The notes below the pieces were generated by a model that was given only the letters and a program-made list of their open reading frames with translations, had not been told where the DNA came from and searched no databases. Shown here piece by piece: positions 1 to 9,400 of a DNA stretch of 64,000 nt. Numbering within the stretch: position 1 is the first letter of the stretch; each line of letters begins with the position of its first letter. The translations under genes and the position numbers were made by a program. The DNA lies in NCBI GenBank assembly GCA_002712305.1, contig PATE01000063.1:56773-120772 (forward strand). Reading direction: 5' to 3'. This stretch comes from Gemmatimonadota bacterium (lineage in GTDB: Bacteria > Latescibacterota > UBA2968 > UBA8231).

Positions 1-448
1 ACTCGTGAGTGAGGACGTTGTTGAAATCATCCAGATCCCCATTGAAGGGGATGACCATCCGGTATCTCAGCGGCTCTGCAAAGCCGGCAACACCGGGGGG
101 AAGGAAGGCCTGGATAATGTTGTTTTGCTGGAACTCGTAGTGCGACTTGAAGATGACGATGGGAGGCTTCGTCGACAGCTCGTGACGCATGATCGTGCTG
201 ATATGGCCATAGGCATCTTCCAGATAACCCACAGCGCGATCGGCGAGATCCTCAAATTCCGGCTCGTAGTGCAGCAGCAGATGCTCACTCTCAACGAAAT
301 GCCAATCGAACTCCTTGTACCGGACTTTGTTGCGTCCGAATCCCTGCCGCAACTGCGAGGAGACGATATCCTGGGCAATCGATGGCAAGGGCAGCATGAG
401 ACAGGCCGCAAGCAGCACAAGAATGGGACGCAGTCGGGGAAGCATCAT
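1..448 (-). CDS. Secreted peptidase MA-like protein, N-terminal part (runs off the window)
   Basis: Reading leftward from the ATG at 446-448 gives 149 codons with no stop. The N-terminus is a clear signal peptide: a short basic start (MMLPRLR), a hydrophobic core, and a likely cleavage site after SIA before QD. The mature part has HLLLHYEPEFEDLA near residue 60 and later a stretch ending in LTHE exactly at the window edge. LTHE looks like the first half of an HExxH zinc site. This layout fits the peptidase MA-like proteins that often carry C-terminal TolB/WD40-like propellers; the propeller would lie outside the window. It sits 20 bp downstream of the TPR lipoprotein gene on the same strand, so they are probably cotranscribed. 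The metallopeptidase call is inference, because the rest of the zinc site is not visible. Confidence 0.7.
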   Translation of the reverse strand, partial: MMLPRLRPILVLLAACLMLPLPSIAQDIVSSQLRQGFGRNKVRYKEFDWHFVESEHLLLHYEPEFEDLADRAVGYLEDAYGHISTIMRHELSTKPPIVIFKSHYEFQQNNIIQAFLPPGVAGFAEPLRYRMVIPFNGDLDDFNNVLTHE

Positions 449-468
449 GCGGTCCTCTCTGTCAGTTC

Positions 469-1272
469 TCAATCGTGCACCATGATTCTGAGCAGGTCGT
501 CCGGCTCTTCGTCTTCGCCGTACTCACTACGTCTACGGACGCGATCCTCTTCCTGAACCCGACTGACCTGTGCCCCGTCGAGTCGACGCAGGTTGCTCTG
601 ATAGGCCGTTTTGCCCGGCTGTAGGGCCAGGGCTCGCTCGTAGGACAGGCGCGCCTGATCGGACTCGCCAAGGCGTTCGTACAGAATCCCAAGATTATTG
701 TGCAGACTCGCGGCGAGGTTGTCCCGAGCGATGGCCTGTTCCAGGTGTGTGCGTGCCTCGGCCCACATGTCTCGTTCCAGACACCAGAGGGCATAGGCGT
801 TGACCTGCTCAACCCGCTCGCGATCCTCTCCGCTGCGTTCGGCGTAAGCATCGCGAAGTAGCTGTCTTTCGTCGTCGCTCAACTCTACGACGGTCGGACG
901 TTCCGGCTCTGCAGAACGTTTGATCGGGCCGATGCCGTAGATCCGGGGGCCTGCCATGGGAAGCCGCGTTGAGTCTGTGATCGATGCAGAGGCTGCGGTA
1001 CTCGCCAGTGAATCCGATCTGCTCGAGTCGGCTGAGACCTCGGCCGTCACGTCCTGTGCCATCTCGGATGTTGCACTGGCCGGCGTCTCGGCCGGTGTCT
1101 CAGCCGGTGTCTCAGTCTGGGCATCGACGTCGACGGCGGGCGACACGGCCCACCACGGTGGGCTTTGACTCGGACGACGGATGGCTTGCGTACAGCTGGT
1201 CCAACCCATGCTCGCCACAACGAAGGCGGCAACACCAAGGCTCAGAACTCTTTTATGATCGACGAAGGGCAT
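469..1272 (-). CDS. TPR-containing lipoprotein
   Basis: Predicted 267-residue exported protein. I chose the ATG at 1272 because it gives a proper N-terminus: basic MPFVDHKR, a hydrophobic stretch, then a lipobox-like Cys near residue 20. A longer in-frame start at 1464 would only add sequence overlapping the upstream gene. Residues about 38-105 are low-complexity and rich in Ala, Thr, Ser and Glu, including a three-fold TPAE repeat. The C-terminal third holds TPR-like helices (EARTHLEQAIARDNLAASLHNN, then a second helix pair with ARLSYERALALQPG). TPRs are protein-interaction scaffolds. The gene lies between the GT87 gene and the peptidase-like gene on the same strand. No specific function can be assigned. 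Confidence 0.75.
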   Translation of the reverse strand: MPFVDHKRVLSLGVAAFVVASMGWTSCTQAIRRPSQSPPWWAVSPAVDVDAQTETPAETPAETPASATSEMAQDVTAEVSADSSRSDSLASTAASASITDSTRLPMAGPRIYGIGPIKRSAEPERPTVVELSDDERQLLRDAYAERSGEDRERVEQVNAYALWCLERDMWAEARTHLEQAIARDNLAASLHNNLGILYERLGESDQARLSYERALALQPGKTAYQSNLRRLDGAQVSRVQEEDRVRRRSEYGEDEEPDDLLRIMVHD

Positions 1273-1369
1273 GGGAGACTTTTCGAAGAATGACCGAATG
1301 TGAGGACCGATGGGCCTGTCTGGAAATACGGAATATATGCACCAGTAACAAGACAGATGTCCTCCCCAC

Positions 1370-2779
1370 TCAGACGTCGGATGCAGAAGACCGTTCCGGG
1401 GGTACAGATGCTCGTCTCCAGCCACGGAGCAGTTCGAGGGCCAGCAACAGGAAGAACGGGCCATACTGAGCCCACAGGGCCCACGAGGCTGGCTCCCAAG
1501 CGCCAGTGAGTCGGTATCCCGTCAGAACCTCGTAGGACAGGAGAATCGTCCAACTCCACACGACCCAGGCCGGTCGCGGAAACAGCGGGAGAAAGGGCAA
1601 TACCCAGATCAGATACCATGGATGGACCGTCGGAGAAATTACGATGTATGCACCAAGCAGACAGAAGCTGATTCGCACCGGGTCTCGCCACCGAAGCGCC
1701 CAGATCAGGATCCCAAACCAGAGAAAGGCACAGACCTGCCGTGCAACCAGAAGAGCTCCGTCATCCCATTTGAGGCTGCGATCACGAAGCACCTCATAAA
1801 CGAGAGCGAAGACGCCATCGTTGAAGCGCCACTTGAGGGCATATGTCTGCAGACCGCGAAACAGATCGGTACCATCTGTCATGAACAGGGCATAACCCGC
1901 CGCCACCACACCGATGGTCAGCATCAGAGGGGCTCGAGGTCGCGGATCAAACCAGCTCCACGGACCCGACCCCTGCCAATGACGCCAGTATGCAGCCGCG
2001 CACATGGCTGGAATCAGTTTTGACAGGATTGCAGCACCCAGGGCGACAGCGGCCCAGCCACGCCGGGATCGAACGACCCACAAAAGGCTGGCCATCAGCG
2101 CCGCCACACTCAGGGCATCCACATGGCCTGACCCGGCGATCTCGAGCACGGGCAGCGGATGCCATGCATACAACAGAATCCAGCCTGGATCCCGTCGCCG
2201 GAAGCCGAGCAATCCCAGCACTGCATAGACCACCACGGCTTCGCACAGCAGCAGTGCGACTTTCAGCCCGAGGACACCGCCACCGATTCCGACGACGATG
2301 GCGAACATCCACTGGGCCAGGGGAGGATACACGGTGGGCACCTGGCGATGGTTGATCTGTTCCCAGGTCTCATGTCTCAGGTGCGACACTGATGGGTCGT
2401 CAGGTGCATATGCGTAGGGATTGATCCCAGCATTTTGCACACGGCCATCCCACAGATACCGATAGATGTCGTCAGACAGTGTGGGTTCCGTCGTCAGCAG
2501 GGCCAAACGCATAATGACGGCCACCGACAGGATGACGGATATCGGAAGGCGTGTCGTGTGCCTCACACACCAAGCACCAAGTGCATAACCCGTCAGGCCC
2601 ACGAGACACCAGATCCACATCTGACCAACGTGATCGGCGAGATTTCCCACGGTGCACAGACCGATCGATGCGAGCACACACAACAGCGCGGCCAGCCACA
2701 TCAGTCGAGACGGAGAGGGAGAAGCGTGCGCTGGATCCGCACCAAGTTCAGTCGAGAAGGATGCGGCGGGCGCCGGCAT
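1370..2779 (-). CDS. Polytopic membrane glycosyltransferase, GT87/DUF2029-like
   Basis: About 470 residues with roughly ten to twelve hydrophobic segments. The motif SDDIYRYLWDGRVQNAGINP after the second segment, with YPPLAQ further on, is typical of GT-C enzymes that use polyprenyl-phosphate sugars, such as the mannosyltransferases of the DUF2029/GT87 group. The acidic pair in the first large loop is the expected catalytic site. The likely job is adding a hexose to an envelope glycan on the outer face of the inner membrane; donor and acceptor are unknown. The start is uncertain. The ATG at 2779 overlaps the upstream NlpC/P60 gene by 32 bp. A TTG at 2815 has a GAGGGG Shine-Dalgarno-like sequence but overlaps by 68 bp, and an ATG at 2701 would avoid overlap. 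Confidence 0.75.
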   Translation of the reverse strand: MPAPAASFSTELGADPAHASPSPSRLMWLAALLCVLASIGLCTVGNLADHVGQMWIWCLVGLTGYALGAWCVRHTTRLPISVILSVAVIMRLALLTTEPTLSDDIYRYLWDGRVQNAGINPYAYAPDDPSVSHLRHETWEQINHRQVPTVYPPLAQWMFAIVVGIGGGVLGLKVALLLCEAVVVYAVLGLLGFRRRDPGWILLYAWHPLPVLEIAGSGHVDALSVAALMASLLWVVRSRRGWAAVALGAAILSKLIPAMCAAAYWRHWQGSGPWSWFDPRPRAPLMLTIGVVAAGYALFMTDGTDLFRGLQTYALKWRFNDGVFALVYEVLRDRSLKWDDGALLVARQVCAFLWFGILIWALRWRDPVRISFCLLGAYIVISPTVHPWYLIWVLPFLPLFPRPAWVVWSWTILLSYEVLTGYRLTGAWEPASWALWAQYGPFFLLLALELLRGWRRASVPPERSSASDV

Positions 2780-3317
2780 AGCGCTTGTCGAAGTAGGAAG
2801 ATCCGAGCGGATCAATCACCGCCCCTCGACTTGAACTGGCATGGGCAAAGCGCCCGTCGCCCACATAGATGCCCACATGGGAAATGCCAGGTCCGGAGTC
2901 GTCGATACGGAAAAAGACGAGGTCGCCTGCTCGCAGAGCCTGCCGGTCCATGGGTTTACCGAGCTGGTACATCTGGCGAGAGGTCCGAGGAAGTTCCACG
3001 CCATAGGCTTCACGCAAGACAGCTCGTGTCAGAGCCGAGCAGTCCATTCCCTGGCGGGTCGTGCCTCCCCACAGATAAGGAACGCCTATATAGCTGTCGA
3101 TGACCTTCATCAAGCGGCGGTCGCCGCCCTGCAGCCGAGCGTGCTGGCGCGTGGCCAGTTCAGGACCGACCGCTTCCTCCTGACCAGACCCCGTCGAGGC
3201 AACCCCCGTATACCGAGGCGCCGGGGAGATTCCGGCGCATGCCCCAAGCAACAGACACGCGGCAACAGACAACCGTCGACGGATTCTCTTCGTCGTTGTA
3301 TTCGTTCGGAGATTCAT
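2748..3317 (-). CDS. NlpC/P60-family cell-wall hydrolase, lipoprotein
   Basis: 189-residue lipoprotein of the NlpC/P60 cysteine peptidase family, which cuts peptide stems in peptidoglycan (typically gamma-D-Glu to diamino acid bonds). I chose the ATG at 3317 because it places a basic leader and the lipobox LLLGAC near residue 23; in-frame ATGs at 3335 and 3377 only lengthen the leader. The C-terminal domain has all three family signatures: DCSALTR with the nucleophile Cys, ISHVGIYVGDGRFAHA with the catalytic His, and a later polar third position. WGG TTRQG before the Cys is also typical. It should be anchored in a membrane facing the periplasm. It is the first gene of a short minus-strand run continuing into the GT87 gene, suggesting a shared envelope role. 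Confidence 0.88.
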   Translation of the reverse strand: MNLRTNTTTKRIRRRLSVAACLLLGACAGISPAPRYTGVASTGSGQEEAVGPELATRQHARLQGGDRRLMKVIDSYIGVPYLWGGTTRQGMDCSALTRAVLREAYGVELPRTSRQMYQLGKPMDRQALRAGDLVFFRIDDSGPGISHVGIYVGDGRFAHASSSRGAVIDPLGSSYFDKRYAGARRILLD

Positions 3318-3441
3318 GAGGAAGTAGATCAACATTCTAAGGTAACCGGCATCTTGTCGAACGGGCAATCGAATCAATGGGTCTGAGCTTGACGAAGGCG
3401 GCGGTCCAACTCAGGTTGCGCACTGATAAACAGACGTTTGA

Positions 3442-3457
3442 AGCCTGATATCAGGCT
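3442..3457. promoter_or_regulatory. Perfect 16-bp palindrome upstream of the Gfo/Idh/MocA gene
   Basis: AGCCTGATATCAGGCT is its own reverse complement. It ends 20 bp before the ATG at 3478 and lies just before the purine-rich ribosome-binding region (GAAAGGA). Position and symmetry suit an operator for a dimeric repressor of this single-gene sugar-oxidoreductase unit. No regulator gene is adjacent, so the protein is unknown. A leader-RNA hairpin is less likely because there is no loop. Confidence 0.4.
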
Positions 3458-3477
3458 CCCGGCTTGAAAGGACCCCC

Positions 3478-4497
3478 ATGCCACATCGGATCGCCTTCAT
3501 TGGTTTTCGCCACGGTCATATCCTCTCGCTGTATGATGCAGCTCAGCAGCGCGACGATCTCGAGATTGTAGCCGCCTGCGAGGAGCACTCGTCCACGCGA
3601 GCAGACCTGACCGATTCGGGCCGAGTCGAATTCACCCACGATTCTGCCACGGATCTGCTGCGCGATAGCGACTGCGACATCGTCGCCGTGGGAGATACCT
3701 ATGCTCGGCGAGGCAGCCTGCTCCTTGCCGCCCTGGAGGCTGGTCGGCATGTCATTGCCGACAAGCCGGCGTGCACTCGTCTCTCTGAAGTGCATCAAAT
3801 CGAAGAGGCGGCGGCAGAAAGTGGCCTGCAGGTGGGATGCATGCTCACCATGCGCGACAGTCGATTTATGCGCACGACGCGACGATTGGTGATGGAAGGT
3901 GCCATCGGCGAGGTCCATGCGCTTCAATTCGGTGGACAACACCCACTGCTTCTGGGCTCACGTCCTGACTGGTATTTCGAACCGGGCGAACACGGCGGAA
4001 CGATCAATGACATCGGCATACACGCCATCGACGCCATTCCCTGGGTAAGTGGCCATCAGATCGCAAGGATCGAGGCAGCTCGATGTTGGAATGCCTTTGC
4101 TCCACAGTACCCCCACTTCGGCGATGGGGCCCAGATGATGCTGACCCTCGACAACGGAGCCGGTGTGATGGGGGACGTGTCCTACTTCGCGCCCGACGCC
4201 CCCGGCTACAGCATGTTCTACTACTGGCGCATGACCTGGTGGGGTCGGGAGGGTGTCCTGGAGGCGGGCGTAAACCTGCCGACCGTGCACCTGTTGCGAG
4301 CTGACGACAAGGAGGGAGAACATCTGCCTCTCGATGAAGGCGGCGACAACTACCTCGACGCCTTTCTGCGAAGCGTCGATGGAGAACCCGCAACGGACGG
4401 CGCGCTCACGACGGCCCAGGTGATCGCTTCCTCGCGACAGGCCATTCGGATTCAGGCCGCCGCCGATGCCGGCGAGACGTCCGTCGATCTCGCTTAG
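3478..4497 (+). CDS. Gfo/Idh/MocA-family NAD(P)-dependent oxidoreductase
   Basis: 339 residues. The N-terminal Rossmann fold begins HRIAFIGFRHGH, where the usual GxGxxG is reduced to GFRHGH. The family's EKP signature appears as DKPACT near residue 99, with the Lys that usually contacts substrate. The second domain has HGGTINDIGIHAIDAIPW, matching the GG-x-x-x-D-x-G-x-H-x-x-D catalytic element. These enzymes oxidise or reduce sugars, inositols or sugar derivatives; the substrate cannot be read from sequence. It is a lone plus-strand gene whose last 4 bp overlap the end of the convergent rluD. A perfect palindrome upstream suggests it is regulated. Confidence 0.85.
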   Translation: MPHRIAFIGFRHGHILSLYDAAQQRDDLEIVAACEEHSSTRADLTDSGRVEFTHDSATDLLRDSDCDIVAVGDTYARRGSLLLAALEAGRHVIADKPACTRLSEVHQIEEAAAESGLQVGCMLTMRDSRFMRTTRRLVMEGAIGEVHALQFGGQHPLLLGSRPDWYFEPGEHGGTINDIGIHAIDAIPWVSGHQIARIEAARCWNAFAPQYPHFGDGAQMMLTLDNGAGVMGDVSYFAPDAPGYSMFYYWRMTWWGREGVLEAGVNLPTVHLLRADDKEGEHLPLDEGGDNYLDAFLRSVDGEPATDGALTTAQVIASSRQAIRIQAAADAGETSVDLA

Positions 4498-5462
4498 ATC
4501 ATCTCACCCCGGGCGGTGTCCAACAGGTTGTTGAAATCGTCGGGAGGCGGGCATGTAAACTCCACGTGACGGCCATCGGGGTGCTCAAACCCCAGAAGCC
4601 GGGCGTGGAGTGCTTGCCGATCGATGCGAGCTAACAAATGCCGCGCCATAGGTCGCAGAGCTGGATCTATCCCATTAACTTGGGTGCGCCCCCCGTAGAC
4701 CGGGTCACCGAACACCGGATGACCCACGTGCTGTAAGTGCACGCGGATCTGGTGGGTTCGACCGGTTTCCAGTCGGACATCGATCTGCGTCGCCATCGAG
4801 AATCGATCACCTGGCGACACATGTGTCACCGCGTGTCGACCGTCCGGTACGACGGCCATGCGGAGCCGGTCCTTTGGGTGACGGGCAAGGCGGGCCTCGA
4901 TGCGAAGGGCGTCGTCAACTCGCCCCCACACGACAGCAATGTATCGACGGACCATCTGCCGTTCCTCCAACTGTGCCGCCAGGACCCGATGGGCCTCATC
5001 GTTCTTGGCGACCACCAGAAGACCTGTCGTGTCCCGGTCGAGACGATGGACGATTCCGGGCCGCAAGACGCCGTTGATTCCTGATAGATCCTTGCAGTGG
5101 TGGAGCAGGGCATTGACCAGCGTCCCCGAGGGTGTGCCGGGCGCAGGATGGACGGCCATGCCCGACGGTTTATCAACCACCAGAAGCGCCTCGTCCTCGT
5201 AGACGACATCGAGAGGCAGGTCCTGAGCCTCAGCGCCCAATTCGACCGGCTTTGGGACACGAAGTTCCACCGTGTCTCCCGATCGAACGCGATAGCTGGA
5301 CCGAACGTGGGCACCATTGACCGACACGTCACCATCTGCGATCAATCCCTGCAATCGGCTGCGTGACAGGTCCTCATGACGCGATTGCAGAAACACATCC
5401 AATCGCAAAGATGCTTCGGCATCGTCAACGGTATGCAGCTTGGTGATGGGAACCGATGACAC
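4494..5462 (-). CDS. rluD: Large-subunit rRNA pseudouridine synthase, RluD type
   Basis: 322 residues. Residues about 18-70 form an S4 RNA-binding domain (RLDVFLQSRHEDLSRSRLQGL). The catalytic domain contains GIVHRLDRDTTGLLVVAK, whose Asp142 is the conserved nucleophilic Asp of RluA-family enzymes. LETGRTHQIRVHLQHVGHPV near residue 230 is the second family signature. S4 plus catalytic domain fits RluD, which modifies helix 69 of 23S rRNA, though RluC-like specificity cannot be excluded. It follows lspA by 24 bp, and the lspA-rluD arrangement is common in bacteria. It is the last gene of the yggS-ileS-lspA block and ends tail to tail with the oxidoreductase gene. Confidence 0.92.
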   Translation of the reverse strand: MSSVPITKLHTVDDAEASLRLDVFLQSRHEDLSRSRLQGLIADGDVSVNGAHVRSSYRVRSGDTVELRVPKPVELGAEAQDLPLDVVYEDEALLVVDKPSGMAVHPAPGTPSGTLVNALLHHCKDLSGINGVLRPGIVHRLDRDTTGLLVVAKNDEAHRVLAAQLEERQMVRRYIAVVWGRVDDALRIEARLARHPKDRLRMAVVPDGRHAVTHVSPGDRFSMATQIDVRLETGRTHQIRVHLQHVGHPVFGDPVYGGRTQVNGIDPALRPMARHLLARIDRQALHARLLGFEHPDGRHVEFTCPPPDDFNNLLDTARGEMI

Positions 5463-5486
5463 AGGCAGCTCCCGCGTCGGAGTGGA

Positions 5487-6017
5487 TCAGTCGTTGCCGT
5501 CGCCCACGGAGTCTACCGGTGGCTCGACAGCCGGTGGCTCTGCGGCGGGCGTTTCTTCGGTGGGCTCGGCGACGCGAGAATAGGTGAGAGCAAGCACCAG
5601 AACACCGACGGTCACGAACGAATCGGCCACATTGAAGACGGGCCACCGCAAGTCACCGAAGCCAACATCGACGAAGTCGATCACTTCGTGGAGTCGAATC
5701 CGATCGACGATGTTGCCAATAGCACCTCCCAAAACCATGGCCAGAGCCGAGCGCTGTAATCGCGCATTTGCAGGGAGCGTGTACAACATCCAACCGAGAA
5801 GACCGAGGGCGGCGATGGCGATCACCGTGTGGACGACAGGGCTGCCAAGGTTGAGGCCGAAAGCAGCACCCCGATTGTGGATGTAGGTCAGGCGGACCAG
5901 ATCACCGAGGACCGGCTGAGGGTCATAGGGCGGCAGGGTGGACACGACCACCAACTTCGTGACCTGATCCAGGACCAGCGCCAAAGGGACCCACAGTAGA
6001 TCCGTCCAAGGACGCAC
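5487..6017 (-). CDS. lspA: Lipoprotein signal peptidase (signal peptidase II)
   Basis: 176 residues with four predicted membrane helices. It has the family motifs: HNRGAAFGL near residues 47-55, and the two catalytic aspartates in GNIVDRI (Asp105) and FNVADS (Asp132). LspA cleaves prolipoprotein signal peptides just before the lipidated Cys. That agrees with the several lipobox proteins in this window (NlpC/P60, TPR, TlpA-like, outer-membrane efflux protein). The C-terminal tail from about residue 150 is a Pro/Glu/Ala-rich extension (repeated PPAVEPP) not needed for catalysis. It lies 3 bp after the DksA/TraR gene and 24 bp before rluD. Confidence 0.95.
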   Translation of the reverse strand: MRPWTDLLWVPLALVLDQVTKLVVVSTLPPYDPQPVLGDLVRLTYIHNRGAAFGLNLGSPVVHTVIAIAALGLLGWMLYTLPANARLQRSALAMVLGGAIGNIVDRIRLHEVIDFVDVGFGDLRWPVFNVADSFVTVGVLVLALTYSRVAEPTEETPAAEPPAVEPPVDSVGDGND

Positions 6018-6020
6018 GAT

Positions 6021-6398
6021 TCAGTCCTTGGCCTTGTCGTCCTTGCTCTTGCACTCGATGCACTGTGGCGCTGTGGGCACGGCCTCAAGACGTGCGCGGC
6101 CAATCTCGCCACCACACGTGCGACATGTGCCGAAGCGGCCGTCTTCTACCCGCTGCAGCGCTTCATCCAGGTAGTCGATATAGCTGCCTTCGCGTTGAGC
6201 GAAGAGGAGGTTCTTCTCTCGCTCCATCGCATCGGTGCCCCGATCAGCCATGTGCAGGGAATACGCCGAGCGGTCTTCTGCGGACTCCTGGGCGTCGGCG
6301 CTGCGCGAGACACGCTCGAATTCCTGCAGATCACCTGCAGCCTGTTCTCGTCGTTCCAACAACAGCTTCTTGAAGAAATCCAGGTCTTCCTGGTTCAT
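6021..6398 (-). CDS. DksA/TraR-family C4 zinc-finger protein
   Basis: 125 residues. The N-terminal two thirds are a helical coiled coil with DRGTDA near residues 52-57, where DksA carries its acidic coiled-coil tip. The C-terminus has a C4 zinc finger: Cys92, Cys95, Cys113 and Cys116 (TCRTC...PQCIEC). DksA-type proteins enter the RNA polymerase secondary channel and modulate transcription with ppGpp. Placement between ileS and lspA is common for short DksA/TraR proteins in several phyla. The start codon lies in a perfect 10-bp inverted repeat that reaches back to the ileS stop region. I leave the symbol blank because paralogs are hard to separate by eye. Confidence 0.88.
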   Translation of the reverse strand: MNQEDLDFFKKLLLERREQAAGDLQEFERVSRSADAQESAEDRSAYSLHMADRGTDAMEREKNLLFAQREGSYIDYLDEALQRVEDGRFGTCRTCGGEIGRARLEAVPTAPQCIECKSKDDKAKD

Positions 6399-6452
6399 CG
6401 ATTCACTTTCTCAGGTTCCAATGTGCGATTCGACTCGATTACGTGAATCGAT
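6397..6452 (-). promoter_or_regulatory. 10-bp perfect inverted repeat spanning the ileS-dksA-like junction
   Basis: ATCGATTCAC at 6397-6406 is the exact reverse complement of GTGAATCGAT at 6443-6452. In the minus-strand transcript this makes a 10-bp stem with a 36-nt loop. It begins at the ileS stop codon and ends inside the ATG of the next gene, with the purine-rich ribosome-binding sequence (GAGAAAG) just inside the loop. There is no T-run, so it is not a typical terminator. A translational control or mRNA-processing element is the best guess. Confidence 0.45.
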
Positions 6453-9400
6453 CAAACGACTCTGGTGATCGAAATCTGGCATTCAGTGCCATTTACATCC
6501 CACGTGCGAGACGCAGTCACATCTTCCGGTGCAGCACCTACATGTGTTTCGGCAGCCAAGGTCTCACCGGCCACATACGTCTCGTGAGCACTCATCGACT
6601 GAGCGACCGGGTCGGGTCCCTCGATCCACAACTCGATCCGATCGGCCACATCGAGGCCGGCATCCTTGCGCATGTTTTGCACACGATTCACCAACTCTCG
6701 AGCAAATCCCTCGAGACGCAGATCGTCAGTGACCTGAACATCGAGACCGACGCACAGATTCTCGTCTACAGCGACCACGACGTCTTCTCGTTCACGGCGT
6801 TGAATATCCACATCTTCGATGCCGATGTCGCCATCAGCCACATCGAGCCGGCCACCACGAGCCAGACCTTGCACCTGTTCGGCACTCAGAGAGGAGACGA
6901 ATGCGCCTACCTCTTTCATTCGTTTGCCAAAGCGAGGACCGAGGGAACGGAAGTTCGGCTTGTACGACACCTCACTGATCTCGGCTTCGTCTTTTACGAG
7001 TACGACTTCCTTGATATTCAACTCGTCGGCGATCAGACCGGAAACCTGCGTCAGTTCCTCACGACTGTGTTCGTCTGGTGGTAGCAGAAACACACGCTGC
7101 AAGGGCTGGCGCGTCTTGAGGTTGTGCTTGCTGCGCAGGGCACGACCCAAGGTGACGGCTCGTGTGGCCAGCTCCATCTGTTCTTCGAGCTCGCCGTCTC
7201 GCAGAGTCTCGTCGGCCAGTGGCATATCACACAGATGCACACTCTCTGGTGGGCCATCGGTGCCATTCTGCGTCGCCTCCACCCCGGCGGCACCTGCCTG
7301 GGGAGCGACCAGATTTTGATAGATCGCCTCGGTGACGAAGGGTAGAACCGGTGCCAGGGCGCGGATAAACGTGGTCAGTACCTGATACAACGTCGCATAC
7401 GCAGAGGCCTTGTCCGCATCGTCATCCGACTTCCAGAATCGACGACGGCTACGTCGGATATACCAGTTCGTCAGTTTCTCGACGAAGCCGACCATGGCCG
7501 GCACCGTGCGATAGAGGCGGTAGGCCTCCATCTCCTGGTTGATGTTGTGCAGCAAGGTCTGCAACTCGGACAGGATCCAACGATCCAGACGATGGGCGAC
7601 CGGGGCAGAGGTTCCCTGAGCTGGATCCCAACCGTCGATCCGAGCATAGGTGACGAAGAAACTGTAGGCATTCCACAGTGGCAGAATGACATCACGCAGA
7701 CTCTGCTTGATGCCGTCCTCACTGAGCCTCAACTCTTCTCCCTTCATGGAGGGCGAGTTGAGAAGATACAGTCGCAGGGCGTCCGCCCCATAGGTCTCCA
7801 ACATCTCCGACGGATCGGGGTAGTTCTTCAGGCGCTTGCTGAGCTTGCGGCCGTCTTCAGCCAGCAGCATACCTCCGACGATGCAGTTCTTGAATGCAGG
7901 TCCATCAAACAGCGCCGCCGCGAGGATTGTCAACGTGTAGAACCAACCGCGTGTCTGATCCAGGTTTTCGGAAATGAAATCGGCGGGAAAACTCGCTTCG
8001 AAGTCTTCTCGTGGGCCAAAGGGATAATGGCTCTGCGCATAGGGCATGGAGCCCGACTCGAACCAGCAATCCAGGACCTCCGGCACGCGACGCAGCACAC
8101 CATCACCGGATGGGGCGGGAATCTCCAGATCATCGATACAGTGTTTGTGAAGATCGTCGACGTCTTTACCCGTCAGTTCACTCAATTGCTGACGGCTGCC
8201 GACACAGACGGCCTCGCCCGTCTCCTCGTTGCGCCAGATGGGCAGGGGTGTCCCCCAGTAGCGATTTCGACTGATTGCCCAGTCACGGGCTCCTTCCAGC
8301 CACTTACCGAACCGACCGTCACGGATGTGTTCTGGGATCCACCAGATCTGCTGATTGGCGGCCAGCATCTTGTCTTTCACCTCTCCCTCTACCTTGACAA
8401 ACCACGTCGAGATCGTGCGATAGATGAGGGGGGAGTCGCAGCGCCAGCAGAACGGATACGAGTGCATGAGCGAGGTCTCGGCAAACAACTGCCCAGATGC
8501 GCGCAGGCGTCGGATGATCGGTGTATCCACGTCCTTTACGAACTCGCCTTCGAAATCACTTACTTCGTCGGTGAATCGACAATCGGCATCGATGGGGCAG
8601 ACAACGGGAAGATTCTCCCGAAGACCGAGTTGGTAATCGTCCTCACCAAAGCCTGGTGCGATATGGACGATGCCCGTGCCGTCCTCGGTGGATACGAAGT
8701 CGGCCTGCACAACTTTGAACGCACCCTCTTCGGCGAGGGAGCTGAAGTTGTCGAACAGCGGCTCATATCGCAGACCGATCAGTTCATCGACACTGATGGG
8801 ATCGACGTGATCGATCTCATTCTCTCGCTTGCGGAACACCGCTTCCAAACGAGCCTTGGCCAGGATCAGTTCCTCGCCTTCGACAGTGGTTACGCAGACG
8901 TATTCGACATCTGGCCCGACGGCCAAACCCATGTTGGATGGCAAGGTCCAGGGCGTCGTCGTCCAGGCGAGCAATGAGCGTCTTTCAGTGTCACGCACGC
9001 GAAAACGGACGGTGATGGAAGGGTCCTGCGTGTCCTGGTAGCCCTGATTGACTTCGAAGTTGGACAGGGGCGTGGCACATCTGGGACAGTAGGCGAGCGA
9101 CTTATAACCCTCGTAGATCAGTCCCTTGTCCCACAGAGACTGGAAAACCCACCACACGGACTCCATGAAGTCCACGTCCATCGTCCGATACTGACGATCC
9201 CAATCGACCCAACGCCCGAGGCGCTGGATCAATTCCTCCCATTCGCTGGTATAGCGCAGGACGACGGAACGGCAGAATTCGTTGAAACGAGGGATGCCGT
9301 ATTCGAGGATGTCGCGCCGGGTCTTCAGGCCAAGCTGCTGTTCGGCCTCGTTCTCTACCGGCAGACCATGGCAGTCCCAGCCCCACCGGCGCTCGACACG

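Noticed and set aside
1080-1120. Short tandem repeat in the TPR lipoprotein gene
   Set aside because: It encodes a brief TPAE linker repeat, ordinary low-complexity sequence between export signal and TPR domain.
7547-8977. 476-residue plus-strand open frame opposite ileS
   Set aside because: It is the antisense of a complete, well-conserved ileS; it has no family features and looks like a GC-driven shadow.
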